Assembly (NCBI GenBank): GCA_947259225.1 | Contig: CAMYLK010000010.1 | Location: forward strand, 1 to 64,000 | Source: an uncultured Desulfobulbaceae bacterium | Lineage (GTDB): Bacteria > Desulfobacterota > Desulfobulbia > Desulfobulbales > Desulfobulbaceae | DNA length: 64,000 nt | Direction of reading: 5' to 3' | Shown here: positions 54,600-64,000 of the stretch, piece by piece | Layout of the letters: each line of letters begins with the position of its first letter | How positions within the stretch are numbered: the first letter of the stretch is position 1 | Translations under genes and position numbers: made by a program | The notes under the pieces: generated by a model | Database searches by the model: none | Told to the model about the DNA's origin: nothing | The model's input: the letters and a program-made list of their open reading frames with translations, nothing else

Positions 54600-56198
54600 T
54601 TACTTCATTTTCAAAACATGTTCAGTAAAGTTATTGGCATGGTCACTTATTCTACCTAAATCTTTTAGTACATATGGATAAAATGCATCAATGGCAGGTT
54701 TTAATTGCTCCTCTTCCAATTTGCGCAGGTACTTGTTTTTGTATTCTGCTTTTAACTCCTTCAACTGATGTTCCATTTTGTGAATATCAATATCCAGGGC
54801 TTTTTGTTTCGACTTAAATGAGTTGGCTGCTGCTGTATAAACTTGGATGGCATTGTCAAAAAAAACAGACAGGTCCTTTTTTGCTGCATCTGAAAAAACA
54901 ACTTCTTCCTGGTTGGTATATCCTACAATATTTTCTGCCAGGTCAGCGATCCGTTCTAAGTCGGTTACTGCATGGACCAGAGCTCTTTTTTTTGTCCTGT
55001 CCCCATCATTAAGTGTAATTGTACTTATTTTATTTAAGTAGCTTCCAACTTTTTCATGCATGCCGTCTACAATTTTCTCGTTTTCACTGAGCAGCTTGAC
55101 AGCATCTTTGTCATCCTCAAAAAAGGCTTTTTGTGCCTGTTTCAGTAATTCTGCAACAATGGAAGCCATCCTGTTAACCTCTTGTTCTGCCTCGTACAGT
55201 GCAAGGGCAGGAACGTTGAGGAATTTGTTTTCAAGGAGGCCGTATGCAGATTCTGGAGGTTCTGCTTTTCCAGGAATTATTTTGGTCAGAACAAAAACCA
55301 GTATACCAACAAAAGGCATAAGGATAAGGCTGACTGTAACATTGAATACCGTGTGAGCATTGGCGATAAGACGTGGTGTGTCGGATGCGGTCAGAGAAAT
55401 CACTGCGGCAAACTGTTCCAGAAATGGATAAAAAATCAAAGCACCAAAACAATTTATGAGGAACTGGGCCATACCTGTTCGCCGAGCAGCTGTATTCGTG
55501 CCTATGGTTGCAACCAGTTCCAGCACACAGGTCCCTATATTTGCTCCTATGATAAGAGCTATGCCGGAATTGAGAGGTATTATACCCTCCATGCTCATTG
55601 CAATAACCAAGCTTGTTGTTGCCGAACTGCTGCTGGTAATGGCGGTTAGTAATGCACCAATCAAAATACCTATCAAAGGGTAAACACCAAAATCTCCTAG
55701 GATTTTGTGAACAACAGGATACTCTCCTAATGGTGCGGAGCCGTCGGACATGATTTTCATTGAGAGAAAGATCATTCCTACGTACAGGAGTATATCTCCA
55801 GTGTTTTTGATGTTCTCTTTTGAGCTAAGAGCGCTCATGGCAAAACCTGCTATCATGAACGGGTAAAAAATCATTTTTAATTTAAAGGCAACTATTTGTG
55901 CAGTAATGGTTGTCCCTATTCCAGAACCCAGAACAACATATATTGCCTGTCGCAAATTCATGATTCCAGCATTTACCAGGCCGAGGAGCAATAGAATAGT
56001 TACGCTTGAACTCTGAACCATAAAGGTTACAAAAGTGCCAGTGAAAGCTCCTTTCACAGGGTTTCCGGTTGCTTTCCGAAGGATAGATTTGAGGCGGACA
56101 CTGGCGACTTTCTTTAAGGTGTTGCTCAGCATGCCTATGCTGAACAGAAACAGTGCCAATCCGCCGCCTAATTGGAATATTATAAAAAGAATATCCAT
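54600..56198 (-). CDS. Second Na/Pi cotransporter family protein
   Basis: 532 residues. Repeats FTGTFVTFMVQSSSVTILLLL and GALLTAITSSSSATTSLVIAM, with GIGTTITAQIVAF and GANIGTCVLELVATIG between, and a C-terminal PhoU-like domain (about 330-530). Same family as the gene at 50921 but clearly divergent, so an old paralogue or an acquired copy rather than a recent duplicate. It is intact, though it sits in a block with two broken genes. Confidence 0.9.
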   Translation of the reverse strand: MDILFIIFQLGGGLALFLFSIGMLSNTLKKVASVRLKSILRKATGNPVKGAFTGTFVTFMVQSSSVTILLLLGLVNAGIMNLRQAIYVVLGSGIGTTITAQIVAFKLKMIFYPFMIAGFAMSALSSKENIKNTGDILLYVGMIFLSMKIMSDGSAPLGEYPVVHKILGDFGVYPLIGILIGALLTAITSSSSATTSLVIAMSMEGIIPLNSGIALIIGANIGTCVLELVATIGTNTAARRTGMAQFLINCFGALIFYPFLEQFAAVISLTASDTPRLIANAHTVFNVTVSLILMPFVGILVFVLTKIIPGKAEPPESAYGLLENKFLNVPALALYEAEQEVNRMASIVAELLKQAQKAFFEDDKDAVKLLSENEKIVDGMHEKVGSYLNKISTITLNDGDRTKKRALVHAVTDLERIADLAENIVGYTNQEEVVFSDAAKKDLSVFFDNAIQVYTAAANSFKSKQKALDIDIHKMEHQLKELKAEYKNKYLRKLEEEQLKPAIDAFYPYVLKDLGRISDHANNFTEHVLKMK

Positions 56199-56268
56199 AG
56201 AGGTGTCGACATATTGATGACTTGTTAAAATATCCGTCTAATATTATCCACGATAAATACGTGATTAT

Positions 56269-57123
56269 CTATTTGACGGTGGAGTTTTTTCTTAGATACA
56301 CAAACCAGTATACCGCCCCGACAAGGAGCGCTCCACCGATGATGTTTCCAATGGTAACTGGAAGAAGATTGCTTGCCAGAAAATTACTGACAGTCAGATT
56401 CATAAATTGATCAGGCTGGGAGCCGGTAGCCTGCCAGAAAGCAGGTGGGGCCCCAGAGCGGATGAAAAGGCCAATAGGAATGAAATACATGTTGGCGACA
56501 CAGTGTTCAAAACCCGCCGCCACAAAGGCGGTGATAGGAAAAATGATCGAGAGTATTTTGTCGGTTGAGGTCCTTGCACTGAAACAAAGCCAGACTGCCA
56601 GGCAGACCAGCACGTTGCACATTATGCCAAGAGATATTGCCTGAATAAACGTAAGACTGCATTTTGCTTGTGCTATTGATAAGGCGGTTATCCCAACCTG
56701 GCCATTAGCGAAAGTGTACTGGCCTGTAAAGAACATGAGGACTGCTGTAGCAAGGGAGCCGAAGAGATTGCCCGTATACACAATCACCCAATTTCGGAAT
56801 ATCTGAAAAGCGGAAATTCGTCCACTTGCCCAAGCCATAACGATAAGATTGTTGCCTGTGAATAGTTCAGCTCCTCCAATGATGACCAGGATCAGGCCCA
56901 GTGAAAAAACAATGCCGCCAAGCAGTTTTTTGACCCCGAAGGCTATATCTCCCGTTACAGTGACCGTGCAAAATATGGCTCCTATGGCAATGAATGCCCC
57001 TGCCAGGACAGCCAGGACAAACATCGTCAGAGTATTCATATTTGCCTTTTTAACTCCTGTCTCTTCTGCCTTGCTGGCCATTTCAGCCGGGAGCAGTGCA
57101 TCAATTACGTGAGAAGTTTCCAT
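56269..57123 (-). CDS. Formate/nitrite transporter (FNT channel)
   Basis: 284 residues with six membrane helices. GGAELFTGNNLIVMAWASG and NWVIVYTGNLFGSL and AAGFEHCVANMYFIPIG are the FNT family blocks; the EHCVANM stretch includes the central pore His. FocA-type formate channel is the best guess; nitrite or hydrosulfide variants exist. No formate enzyme gene is nearby. A P-type ATPase remnant lies upstream. Confidence 0.92.
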   Translation of the reverse strand: METSHVIDALLPAEMASKAEETGVKKANMNTLTMFVLAVLAGAFIAIGAIFCTVTVTGDIAFGVKKLLGGIVFSLGLILVIIGGAELFTGNNLIVMAWASGRISAFQIFRNWVIVYTGNLFGSLATAVLMFFTGQYTFANGQVGITALSIAQAKCSLTFIQAISLGIMCNVLVCLAVWLCFSARTSTDKILSIIFPITAFVAAGFEHCVANMYFIPIGLFIRSGAPPAFWQATGSQPDQFMNLTVSNFLASNLLPVTIGNIIGGALLVGAVYWFVYLRKNSTVK

Positions 57124-57421
57124 GAGACCTTCCTTGCTTATATGTATGGTGATAGATCAAAGGTTCAGAGCTGTTGGAAAGACGGACAAAAAGAAGAGTA
57201 GAAAATACAAGATCAGCTGTGCGGGAGTAGTTTTATTCTGCATGGATTACTCCATCTGTATTATTTGCACTGGTTCGCTTGGTTTGCTTTTATTCTATTA
57301 TATTCTGCCCAACAAAACGAAACACTTTTTTTCAGTTTCCTTAGTACAGCAAGGTACCGATTAAAGTATATTTATCGCAGTATTTAGGAACCTTTCATTT
57401 CCTCATTCATAATCCTGCACT

Positions 57422-57921
57422 TTAAATTTGCTTTCCTTCGCCCTTTTGCCTCGCACATTTATCAATTTCAACGGCAATGATTATTGTTGAAGCCACTAAG
57501 CTTATCTTTACCCATTCAATGACGGTAATGGCTCGGTTTTGAAAATCCACTGAAAGGCCGCACAACCTGGGTTTGGGCACCACCATTTTTTTTGGCGCCC
57601 TGACGCTTTCTTCCGCTTTATGCTCCTGGACAAAACCGATTATCGCATTAATAACGACTACCGAGAAAATGACCCCAGAATCGATATATTCTTTGAGGAG
57701 GATTGTTACGATACCTGCAATGAGCAGGATATGGATGAGCAGGCTGGTAAACTGATGGAGGAGTATATGGAGTTTACTTATTTTTCTTCTTCGGCAAGCG
57801 TGTTGGGACCATATTGTTTTAGCCGTTTTTCAACCTCTTCCCCACTTAGTCTATGCTCAGAAGTCTGGAGCTCTTCAAACGCCTCTTTGGCACCAAGTTG
57901 ATACCAGTTCAACTTTCCCAT
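57422..57921 (-). pseudogene. P-type cation ATPase remnant with large internal deletion and frameshift
   Basis: An ATG at 57921 starts MGKLNWYQLGAKEAFEELQ and LSGEEVEKRLKQYGPN, the cation-ATPase N-terminal domain. At 57778-57783 one A is missing from an A run, giving a stop; the next frame continues ISKLHILLHQFTSLLIHI and the first membrane helices to about RAPKKMVVPKPRL. The same frame then jumps to NRAITVIEWVKISLVASTII and a charged tail ending at 57422, which is the extreme C-terminus. The phosphorylation site, ATP-binding domain and about 700 residues are gone. Roughly 500 bases remain of an expected 2.6 kb. Confidence 0.85.
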
Positions 57922-58100
57922 ACGTGCGCTTCCTATGATTTTCTATGTGCAAGAAAAAAGTGTTCGAAATTGTCACGTACTACCCACCATGCCCTGTATC
58001 ATTTCAGACGATTGTGAAAAATCTCTGTCTTCTCCAATTATTGAAAAATTACATGACAATTCTTATTTGCTTTGGCAATCTCAATCTGGACCTATTTTTT

Positions 58101-59124
58101 TCATTGCCTGGGCAAAATGACGCTAAAAATGGTTCCATGAGGAGAGTTATCTGAAATTTCCAATGATCTTTCATGTGCTTCCACAAGCTTTTTAACAATG
58201 GCAAGGCCCAGTCCAGTACCCTCCTTTTTGCTGGTAAAAAATGGATCAAAAACTTTCGCTCTATGGTCATGCGAGATGCCACTACCATAATCGGCGACAT
58301 CAATGACAATATTTTTCTTTGCCATGGAAGTTCGTATTGTTACTTTTTCCCCTTCCGAGGATGCCTGAACGGCATTCAGCGCAAAATTGATAATCATCTG
58401 TTCCATACGGATGGCATCGAATGTAACAGTTGGGAGGTCAGGGGAAAGCAAGATTTCAACTGTAACCCCCCTCTTTTGTACCGTCTCTGTCAATATATCC
58501 ATACTCCTTTGAACTATTTCATTCAGTGTCCACGGGACAGTTGCAGCGTCAGTGGACTTGTAAAAACGAGCATATATTCATCATTTTTTTTAGACGCTCC
58601 GTTTCACGTATGACGATGTCTAATTTTTCACGATACGGGTCACCCTGTTTAAATTTCTTTTGTAGTCGCTCAGCAAAACCGCTAATGGCAAAAAGCGGTG
58701 TTTTCATGTCATGGGCAACAGCGGCAAGTGACCTGCCCATTGTCGATAGGCTTTTGGCCTTCAATAGCTATTCATTGGTGACAGTCTCGCGGTCTTTCAG
58801 GACACCAATAAAGGCTGCAATAAAAATGTACAGTACCATCGACAGCATCCTGTCAAAATCAACTGGGGAAAAGCCCTGCCAGTGCAAATAAACAAATGGA
58901 ATGCGGCAAATCGTAACCCCAATAGAAACTACCAGGGCACCACGCAGACCTAACCAAAAGCCCGCCAGGACAATTGGCAGGAAATAGAGGCCTACGATAA
59001 AAACATGGTAGTGGTGCTGGGTCTGATCGGTAAGGTAATGTAAGAGGCTGATACCTGACACCAGGATTACAATGAGTAGAATTTTTGTTTTTCGGGACAT
59101 ATCTGTTTTGAATTCTCTCTTCAT
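58101..59124 (-). pseudogene. Histidine kinase broken by a nonsense codon and a frameshift
   Basis: Three consecutive pieces make one kinase. The first (59124-58768) is a membrane domain with about four helices ending KDRETVTNE, then an in-frame TAG (58765-58767). The frame continues LLKAKSLSTMGRSLAAVAHDM, with the H-box VAHDMKTPL, to ERLKKMM near 58577, where it shifts by one base. The next frame continues YARFYKSTDAATVPWTLNE and runs through the N box (NFALNAVQASSEGE) and the G boxes (YGSGISHDH; GTGLGLAIVKK) to 58101. Both lesions would kill the product unless they are sequencing errors. The G and H boxes are otherwise intact, so the decay is recent. Confidence 0.85.
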
Positions 59125-59184
59125 TAAGTGTCAGGAGAACAACTCCACCTACCTGTCACAGATTAAGCTAAGGCCTTAAAATAA

Positions 59185-59260
59185 AGTCACCGATATGTGT
59201 GGTTTCTTTTTTGTTTTGAGTTTTGCGGCGGCTGTATTGCCCAAACTCGGAGGTATGTAG
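59185..59260 (+). repeat. 76-bp copy of the mgtE 3' end
   Basis: Matches 54393-54468 with three differences (one internal C/T and two in the last codons, TATATAA versus TATGTAG). It has no upstream mgtE, so it is a stray gene end at the right border of the block and eight bases before the antiporter stop. Confidence 0.85.
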
Positions 59261-59268
59261 AAATATTC

Positions 59269-60429
59269 TTACGAAGTTCGGTATAACCAGTTACGAAGTA
59301 ATATCGGAACGATGAGAGTTGTAATCAAGCTCATCAGTACCAAGGCTACGTAGGCTGGCTGTTCAATTACACCACGATCAAGAGCTAGTAATGCAATTAC
59401 CATGGCGACCTCACCACGAGGCGCCATCCCGACTCCGATAATCATGCTTTCTCTAATCGAAATACCTGTTACTCGTGCACTTACCCCACAGCCGAGAAAT
59501 TTGGAGAAGAAAGCGACAAGTGTCAACACCCCTGCAAAAATTATAGTATCTGTATCTAAAGTGCGCATGTCTGCAAGCACACCGAGTGAAACAAAAAAGA
59601 CTGCTCCAAACGAAGCCCGTACGTATTCTGCGCCTATATGTATTGACCGACTCTTATTAACATGAATACCCTCGAAGACTACACCAGCAACAAAAGCACC
59701 TACGATTGCCGATAAACCAAGGTGCTCTGCAACCAGTGCATATACAAATGCCATTAGCAAGCCAAGGACAAAGATGAACTCCGGAGATCGCTCAGCTAAT
59801 GCTGAACTATCGACTTTGGTAATCAAACGGGAGAATATTTTTTGACCAAGCACTGCCCCAGCACTTATAAACAGCACGGCTTTTACTGCCGTTAAAGCAA
59901 TTGTAAACGGCACAATGATTCCTGTGCTGAGTTGATCTGTAAGGGATAAAATAAGTAAAGCCAGAACATCATCAATGACTGCTGCGCCAATAATAAGCTT
60001 GGCTTCTGGCGACTGAAGTCTACCCAGCTCGCGTAATGTATCGGCGGTTATAGCTATACTGGTAGCACTCAAAACAACCCCAATCAACAATGCTCGGTTC
60101 GTTTCAAAGCCGAAACCACGTGCTGCCAGATATCCAGCAATCCAAGGTAATATTATACCGGCTAGTGCAATTATAAATGGGCGTACGCTTGCCAGATCTC
60201 GAATGCGAAACTCCAAGCCTACAACGAACAGAAGTATTATGGCACCTAAATGAGCTATATTAGAAACAAATGTTGTGTAGGTAATCCAGCCAAGGAGACT
60301 AGGGCCGACAAGTAAGCCAATTATTATTTGTCCAACGACTGCGGGCTGACGCACAAGTCCGGACAATAAATGACCGGCAAGGCCGACAGCCAACAGTAGG
60401 CTCATCTGAAATTCTATTGATTCGCTCAT
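59269..60429 (-). CDS. Cation:proton antiporter, CPA2 (Kef-type) family
   Basis: 386 residues with about 12 membrane helices and no TrkA-type cytoplasmic domain. LLAVGLAGHLLSGLVRQPAVVGQIIIGLLVGPSL opens the fold; SATSIAITADTLRELG and IIGAAVIDDVLALLIL (double Asp, the ion site) and GVGMAPRGEVAMVIALLAL follow. It exchanges K+ or Na+ for protons. It is the membrane part only, so regulation by a separate protein or none is expected. Confidence 0.9.
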   Translation of the reverse strand: MSESIEFQMSLLLAVGLAGHLLSGLVRQPAVVGQIIIGLLVGPSLLGWITYTTFVSNIAHLGAIILLFVVGLEFRIRDLASVRPFIIALAGIILPWIAGYLAARGFGFETNRALLIGVVLSATSIAITADTLRELGRLQSPEAKLIIGAAVIDDVLALLILSLTDQLSTGIIVPFTIALTAVKAVLFISAGAVLGQKIFSRLITKVDSSALAERSPEFIFVLGLLMAFVYALVAEHLGLSAIVGAFVAGVVFEGIHVNKSRSIHIGAEYVRASFGAVFFVSLGVLADMRTLDTDTIIFAGVLTLVAFFSKFLGCGVSARVTGISIRESMIIGVGMAPRGEVAMVIALLALDRGVIEQPAYVALVLMSLITTLIVPILLRNWLYRTS

Positions 60430-60482
60430 TCAATCAAGGCCATCAGACAGTAAATTACGCTGGATAGTGAAAGAACCTGGTT

Positions 60483-60776
60483 TCAGAAGTTTTCTGATTT
60501 ATAAACATCAAAAATAGTTTTTTCTCCTATGATGGTGTCAATTCTTCCCTGAAGCTTTTTCACCTCTTTTCTTTCCATCCATTTTTTCCAATGATTTTCC
60601 GTTTTCCATTCACTGATGACAATATTATCGACGGAATCATTAATGTTAGTGAAGGTAGCTCTTGATATAAAACCTTTCTGCTTTTTTGCGTGTTTGCGAA
60701 GTTTTCCCAGAAGATCAATGAGTTTATCATTATTTTGAATATTAAAAACCCGTTTGCTGATTACTGTGACTGACAT
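60483..60776 (-). CDS. ABM (antibiotic biosynthesis monooxygenase)-domain protein
   Basis: 97 residues, the size of the single dimeric alpha-beta barrel. VTVISKRVFNI at the start and QKGFISRATF and VISEWKTENHWKKWMERKE are the typical pattern of the family. Substrate unknown; many such proteins act on quinols or serve as haem or aldehyde-binding stress proteins. Confidence 0.8.
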   Translation of the reverse strand: MSVTVISKRVFNIQNNDKLIDLLGKLRKHAKKQKGFISRATFTNINDSVDNIVISEWKTENHWKKWMERKEVKKLQGRIDTIIGEKTIFDVYKSENF

Positions 60777-60824
60777 AAATTCCCCTCTGGTTGTAATTGA
60801 TTGTTAATAATGAGGTACTTATAC

Positions 60825-61871
60825 TTATGTAACCGGTGGTTCATTTTTGAGTTCAGAGACATTACCTTCGATATGTTTCTCCTGAAATCCTTCTACCTGC
60901 TGATGGGCTTCAACGAGATCCTCGAACCGGGCAAGATGAAAAATTGCTTCACCTTCGTGGATCAAGGGTGTTTCTGTTCTACCGATAATAATACCGCTAA
61001 ATGGTGCTTCAACTCGAGTCACTTCTTCTCCATATAGGTCATCAACCAGGGCCAGCAGGTCTCCCTTTCGCATTTTATTTCCCAATGGCTTTAATATTCG
61101 AAGCATACCACTTGCAGGTGCTCTGACCCATGAACTGGAACGTGCCTCTACAGGCTCTGTAGTAGAACGTTTCTTTCTGGTTTTTGGGAGCATACCTAAA
61201 AACCGTAAAACATTGACCACACCTTTAACTCCAGCCCTGATACTCATCTCATCAAATCTTAATGCTTCACCGGCTTCATAAAGCAATACAGGCACTCCCA
61301 TCTCGGAAGCAACTTCACGTAAAGAACCGTCGCGCTCAACGGAGTTCAATATAACCGGAGTACCGAATGCCTTTGCTAATAAACGAGTCTCATCATTTTC
61401 CAGATTAGCACGGATTTGAGGGAGATTGGAACGGTGAATTGCACCAGTATGAAGATCAATCCCGTGAGTGCATTGTGATACTATTTCATCTATAAAAAAT
61501 CTTGCTATACGAGCAGCAAGAGACCCTTTTTCCGATCCTGGAAAACTTCGATTAAGATCCCTTCTGTCTGGAAGGTATCGGCTATGATGTATCAACCCAT
61601 AAAGATTTACAGCTGGGACAGCTATGAGTGTACCGCGAAGTCGTGACAGGGATGGTAATTGAAGAATACGCCTAATTATCTCCACACCATTAAGTTCATC
61701 CCCATGGAGGGCAGCACAAATAAATAGTCTTGGCCCATCTTTTTTGCCCCGGATGATGTGAACCGGCATACTGATTGGTGTATGGGTGTAGAGCTTGGGC
61801 AGAGGTAGTCCTATGATTCTACGAGTCCCTGGCGCAATAATTTCACCATTGATCCGCAACTCAGAATCCAT
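60825..61871 (-). CDS. Succinylglutamate desuccinylase/aspartoacylase family protein
   Basis: 348 residues from the ATG at 61871, four bases past the rimK stop; a longer frame reaching 61949 overlaps rimK. The zinc carboxypeptidase-like site is seen as FICAALHGDELNGVEI (His and Glu ligands) and HGIDLHTGAIHRSNLPQI (third His), with RDLNRSFPG between. A C-terminal lipoyl-like barrel (about 265-330) is present. With RimK and RimB it forms a conserved trio; a role in trimming or processing glutamate tails is inferred from this linkage. Confidence 0.88.
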   Translation of the reverse strand: MDSELRINGEIIAPGTRRIIGLPLPKLYTHTPISMPVHIIRGKKDGPRLFICAALHGDELNGVEIIRRILQLPSLSRLRGTLIAVPAVNLYGLIHHSRYLPDRRDLNRSFPGSEKGSLAARIARFFIDEIVSQCTHGIDLHTGAIHRSNLPQIRANLENDETRLLAKAFGTPVILNSVERDGSLREVASEMGVPVLLYEAGEALRFDEMSIRAGVKGVVNVLRFLGMLPKTRKKRSTTEPVEARSSSWVRAPASGMLRILKPLGNKMRKGDLLALVDDLYGEEVTRVEAPFSGIIIGRTETPLIHEGEAIFHLARFEDLVEAHQQVEGFQEKHIEGNVSELKNEPPVT

Positions 61872-61875
61872 GTAA

Positions 61876-62796
61876 TTAACCTTTACCCTTGGTACTGGTT
61901 CGGCTTTTCTTTCCTGCAGTGGCTTTGACCTGTTTTTCAGTATACTCAATTATCAATTTTGCCACGTCTTTTCCTGTTGCAGTCTCAACACCCTCTAAGC
62001 CAGGAGAAGAGTTTACCTCCATTACAAGAGGTCCATGATTTGACCTGAGGATATCTACCCCGCAAACGTTCAAGCCCATAACTTTCGCCGCCCGTATAGC
62101 CGTTGCACGCTCCTGTGGATTTATTTTTGCGAGACTTGCCGTTCCGCCACGATGCAGGTTTGATCGAAATTCGCCCTCAGGTCCCTTCCTTTTCATTGCA
62201 GCAACTACCTTCCCATTCACAACAAAACATCTTATATCAGTGCCGGATGATTCTTTAATGTATTCCTGGACCATAATGTTAACACTCAAGCCCATAAACG
62301 CCTGTATAACACTTTCAGCTGCTTTTTTTGTTTCGGCAAGAACAACTCCGATCCCCTGTGTGCCTTCAAGAAGTTTAATAACCAGAGGTGCTCCACCAAC
62401 TTCTTGAATTAGATCTTCAATGTCTCCGGGATTTCTTGCAAATCCTGTGACTGGTAACCCAATGTTTTTCCTTGCAAGCAACTGCATGGACCTGAGCTTG
62501 TCCCGCGACCGTGTAATGGCAACCGACTCATTTAGAGGGTACACCCCCATCATTTCAAACTGTCTGAGAACAGCAGTTCCATAAAAAGTTACAGATGCGC
62601 CTATTCTGGGAATAACAGCATCAAAACCTTCAAGGCTCTCTCCCTGGTACTTCATGGTAGGTTTCAATGATGTAATATTCATGTAACATTTCAGGACATT
62701 TATGATTTTGACTTCATGTCCCCGCTCTTTGGCTGCTTCCACAATACGCCTTGTTGAATAAAGTTTAGGATTGCGGGATAAAATTGCTAATTTCAT
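61876..62796 (-). CDS. rimK: RimK-family ATP-grasp alpha-L-glutamate ligase
   Basis: 306 residues. N-terminal [24 protein letters not shown]-grasp core with [50 protein letters not shown] and a metal site [14 protein letters not shown]. It adds glutamate residues to the C-terminus of ribosomal protein S6 or makes poly-alpha-glutamate. Second of the RimB-RimK-aspartoacylase set on the minus strand. Confidence 0.93.
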   Translation of the reverse strand: MKLAILSRNPKLYSTRRIVEAAKERGHEVKIINVLKCYMNITSLKPTMKYQGESLEGFDAVIPRIGASVTFYGTAVLRQFEMMGVYPLNESVAITRSRDKLRSMQLLARKNIGLPVTGFARNPGDIEDLIQEVGGAPLVIKLLEGTQGIGVVLAETKKAAESVIQAFMGLSVNIMVQEYIKESSGTDIRCFVVNGKVVAAMKRKGPEGEFRSNLHRGGTASLAKINPQERATAIRAAKVMGLNVCGVDILRSNHGPLVMEVNSSPGLEGVETATGKDVAKLIIEYTEKQVKATAGKKSRTSTKGKG

Positions 62797-62820
62797 GTTT
62801 TCTCTCCTGTTGAAGCAATT

Positions 62821-63291
62821 CTATTTCTTCCTTCTATGCTCCAACTTCTTTTTTCCTAATAAGTATGATGCCTGTGGATCAACCTGAAAACGTCCAGCCA
62901 TACCGGTTCTCCCCAGCAACATCCGAAAACGCATTGTGTCCCGATTTGTCAGGGTCATCTCAACTGGAAAAATATGGAACCCCAAAGCTACATTAGTACG
63001 AATTACAAGGCGGCTTTCCTTGTGCCCCCCAGAGTCTGTTACTATACGTTCATCAATTACATCTGATACACATTCCACGACAGTGTCTACACGCCTTTGT
63101 CGTGGGTGTATACCAAAACGCACACGCTGAATGCCGTTTTCCTCAAAAGGCTCCAGATAAAAAGCATGTAAAGCTGAAGACCTTGCACCCGTGTCTATTT
63201 TACATTTTATATGCTTTATGCCGAGATCCGGTAACGAAGCCCATTCTCGCCAGCCGACAAGGTTTATATTTTCAATATCTTTTTGCATCAC
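62821..63291 (-). CDS. RimB-like retropepsin/ATP-dependent zinc protease family protein
   Basis: 156 residues. [28 protein letters not shown] holds the DTGA aspartic motif, and [20 protein letters not shown] closes the family pattern. Usually annotated as putative ATP-dependent zinc protease, but the fold is retropepsin-like; RimB of Pseudomonas processes the glutamate tails made by RimK. It starts the trio, 24 bases before rimK. Confidence 0.85.
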   Translation of the reverse strand: MMQKDIENINLVGWREWASLPDLGIKHIKCKIDTGARSSALHAFYLEPFEENGIQRVRFGIHPRQRRVDTVVECVSDVIDERIVTDSGGHKESRLVIRTNVALGFHIFPVEMTLTNRDTMRFRMLLGRTGMAGRFQVDPQASYLLGKKKLEHRRKK

Positions 63292-63488
63292 AAGATTTTA
63301 ATAGTGGTAATAGATAAAAAATCAATGTTGTTTTCAGTATAACAAATGTCTATTCGTACATGGGACTGTAAAATGTCAACATAAAATTATAACGATGATT
63401 AATTTGTATGAGATGTTGTTGAAAATTAATGGTAATAATTGTTCAAGAAATTCAGAGTTTAAGTATCATATATCAATGAGGAAGCTGT

Positions 63489-64000
63489 ATGGACTATAAT
63501 AGCATTTTATCCAGATTGGCTGAAATAACTGTGCAGCCTTTATTTAAAGTAGCTGGTACAGAAGTTACACTGTTTTCTATTTTTCTCTTCTTGTTTATCA
63601 TTGCTGCGACTTTCTTAATATCTTCAATCCTCCAGCGTGCGTTAAAGAAGTCTCTCGCTTCTAAATTTTCCAGTAAACTTGGAACGCTCGCTGCTATACT
63701 TAGGCTAGTCCACTACACGGTACTTGTTGTTGGTTTCGGAATAGCCCTGCAAACGGTCGGCATTAGTCTCAGTACACTTTTTGCCGCTGGAGCAATTTTT
63801 GCCATTGCGATTGGATTCGCTATGCAGAATGTAATGCAGAACTTTGTTTCTGGAATAATATTGCTTGCTGAGCGAAGCATTAAACCAGGGGATATTATAG
63901 AAGTTGAAGGGGTTGTTGTTAAGGTGATAGACATGGGAATACGTACAACTGTTGTACGTACCTGGAGGGAAGAAGACCTCATCATGCCCAACTCTGTTTT
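63489..64000 (+). CDS. MscS-family small mechanosensitive channel, 5' part only
   Basis: The frame runs from an ATG at 63489 (GAGG seven bases upstream) to the window end without a stop, 170 codons. Two hydrophobic helices are followed by the MscS pore block LFAAGAIFAIAIGFAMQNVM and NFVSGIILLAERSIKPGDII, then the start of the cytoplasmic domain (VKVIDMGIRTTVVRTWREED). This is the minimal MscS type, unlike the long coiled-coil homologue at 16781-19129. Confidence 0.9.
   Translation, partial: MDYNSILSRLAEITVQPLFKVAGTEVTLFSIFLFLFIIAATFLISSILQRALKKSLASKFSSKLGTLAAILRLVHYTVLVVGFGIALQTVGISLSTLFAAGAIFAIAIGFAMQNVMQNFVSGIILLAERSIKPGDIIEVEGVVVKVIDMGIRTTVVRTWREEDLIMPNSV

Noticed and set aside
57122..57364. 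80-codon plus-strand frame upstream of the FNT gene
   Set aside because: No ribosome-binding site or family, and it overlaps the likely FNT promoter.
1..64000. CRISPR arrays
   Set aside because: No regularly spaced repeats of 25-40 bases with unique spacers were seen anywhere.

Overview
The window looks like a chromosomal stretch from an anaerobic, respiring Gram-negative bacterium, most likely a member of the Desulfobacterota (Desulfobulbales-like). The reasons are a near-complete futalosine menaquinone operon, c-type multiheme cytochromes, a siroheme sulfite-reductase-like protein, small flavodoxin and BFD proteins, a sigma-54 activator, c-di-AMP genes and tRNAs with encoded CCA. This assignment is inference from gene content only.

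Layout. Positions 1-1830 are the edge of an accessory region: the 3' part of an S8 (subtilisin-like) peptidase resembling the IetS/IteS defence or toxin-antitoxin proteases, then gene-poor DNA with a tRNA-3'-end-like scrap and a 9-bp direct repeat, next to tRNA-Glu. Positions 1980-11235 are housekeeping: a flavodoxin-like reductase with malQ (minus strand), then a plus-strand run of a sigma-70 factor, mqnE, mqnC, an amidohydrolase deaminase, mqnA, menG and ubiX, ending at tRNA-Gln. Positions 11367-23936 are looser and more accessory: RarD, a two-CW protein, an inverted-repeat cluster, an exported rhodanese, an attC-like site beside a broken ClpX-zinc-finger gene, a Cache-type sensor, an IS3 fragment, a large MscS channel, and a secreted protein joining four haem-binding motifs to cadherin-like and PKD repeats.

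Positions 23937-27599 hold a GlrK-QseG-GlrR-type signalling operon. Positions 27952-33842 hold membrane and metabolic genes (UbiB, phasin-like, solo RapZ C-terminal domain, flavodoxin, PGPGW, PrmA, nitroreductase). A DUF748 giant is divergent to the cdaA-cdaR-glmM module (37649-40837), followed by nikR with an M48 protease, a YejF-like double ABC ATPase, uvrC and a BFD protein. At 47567-48799 there is a pentahaem cytochrome with an in-frame TGA, read here as a selenocysteine candidate; this is the most interesting point of the window.

Positions 50921-59260 contain two Na/Pi cotransporter paralogues around mgtE and a decaying block. The last 76 bp of mgtE are repeated about 4.8 kb downstream, and between the copies lie a P-type ATPase with a large internal deletion and a histidine kinase with a nonsense codon and a frameshift, beside an intact FNT channel. 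The window closes with a CPA2 antiporter, an ABM-domain protein, the RimB-RimK-aspartoacylase triad and the start of a small MscS channel cut by the window end.
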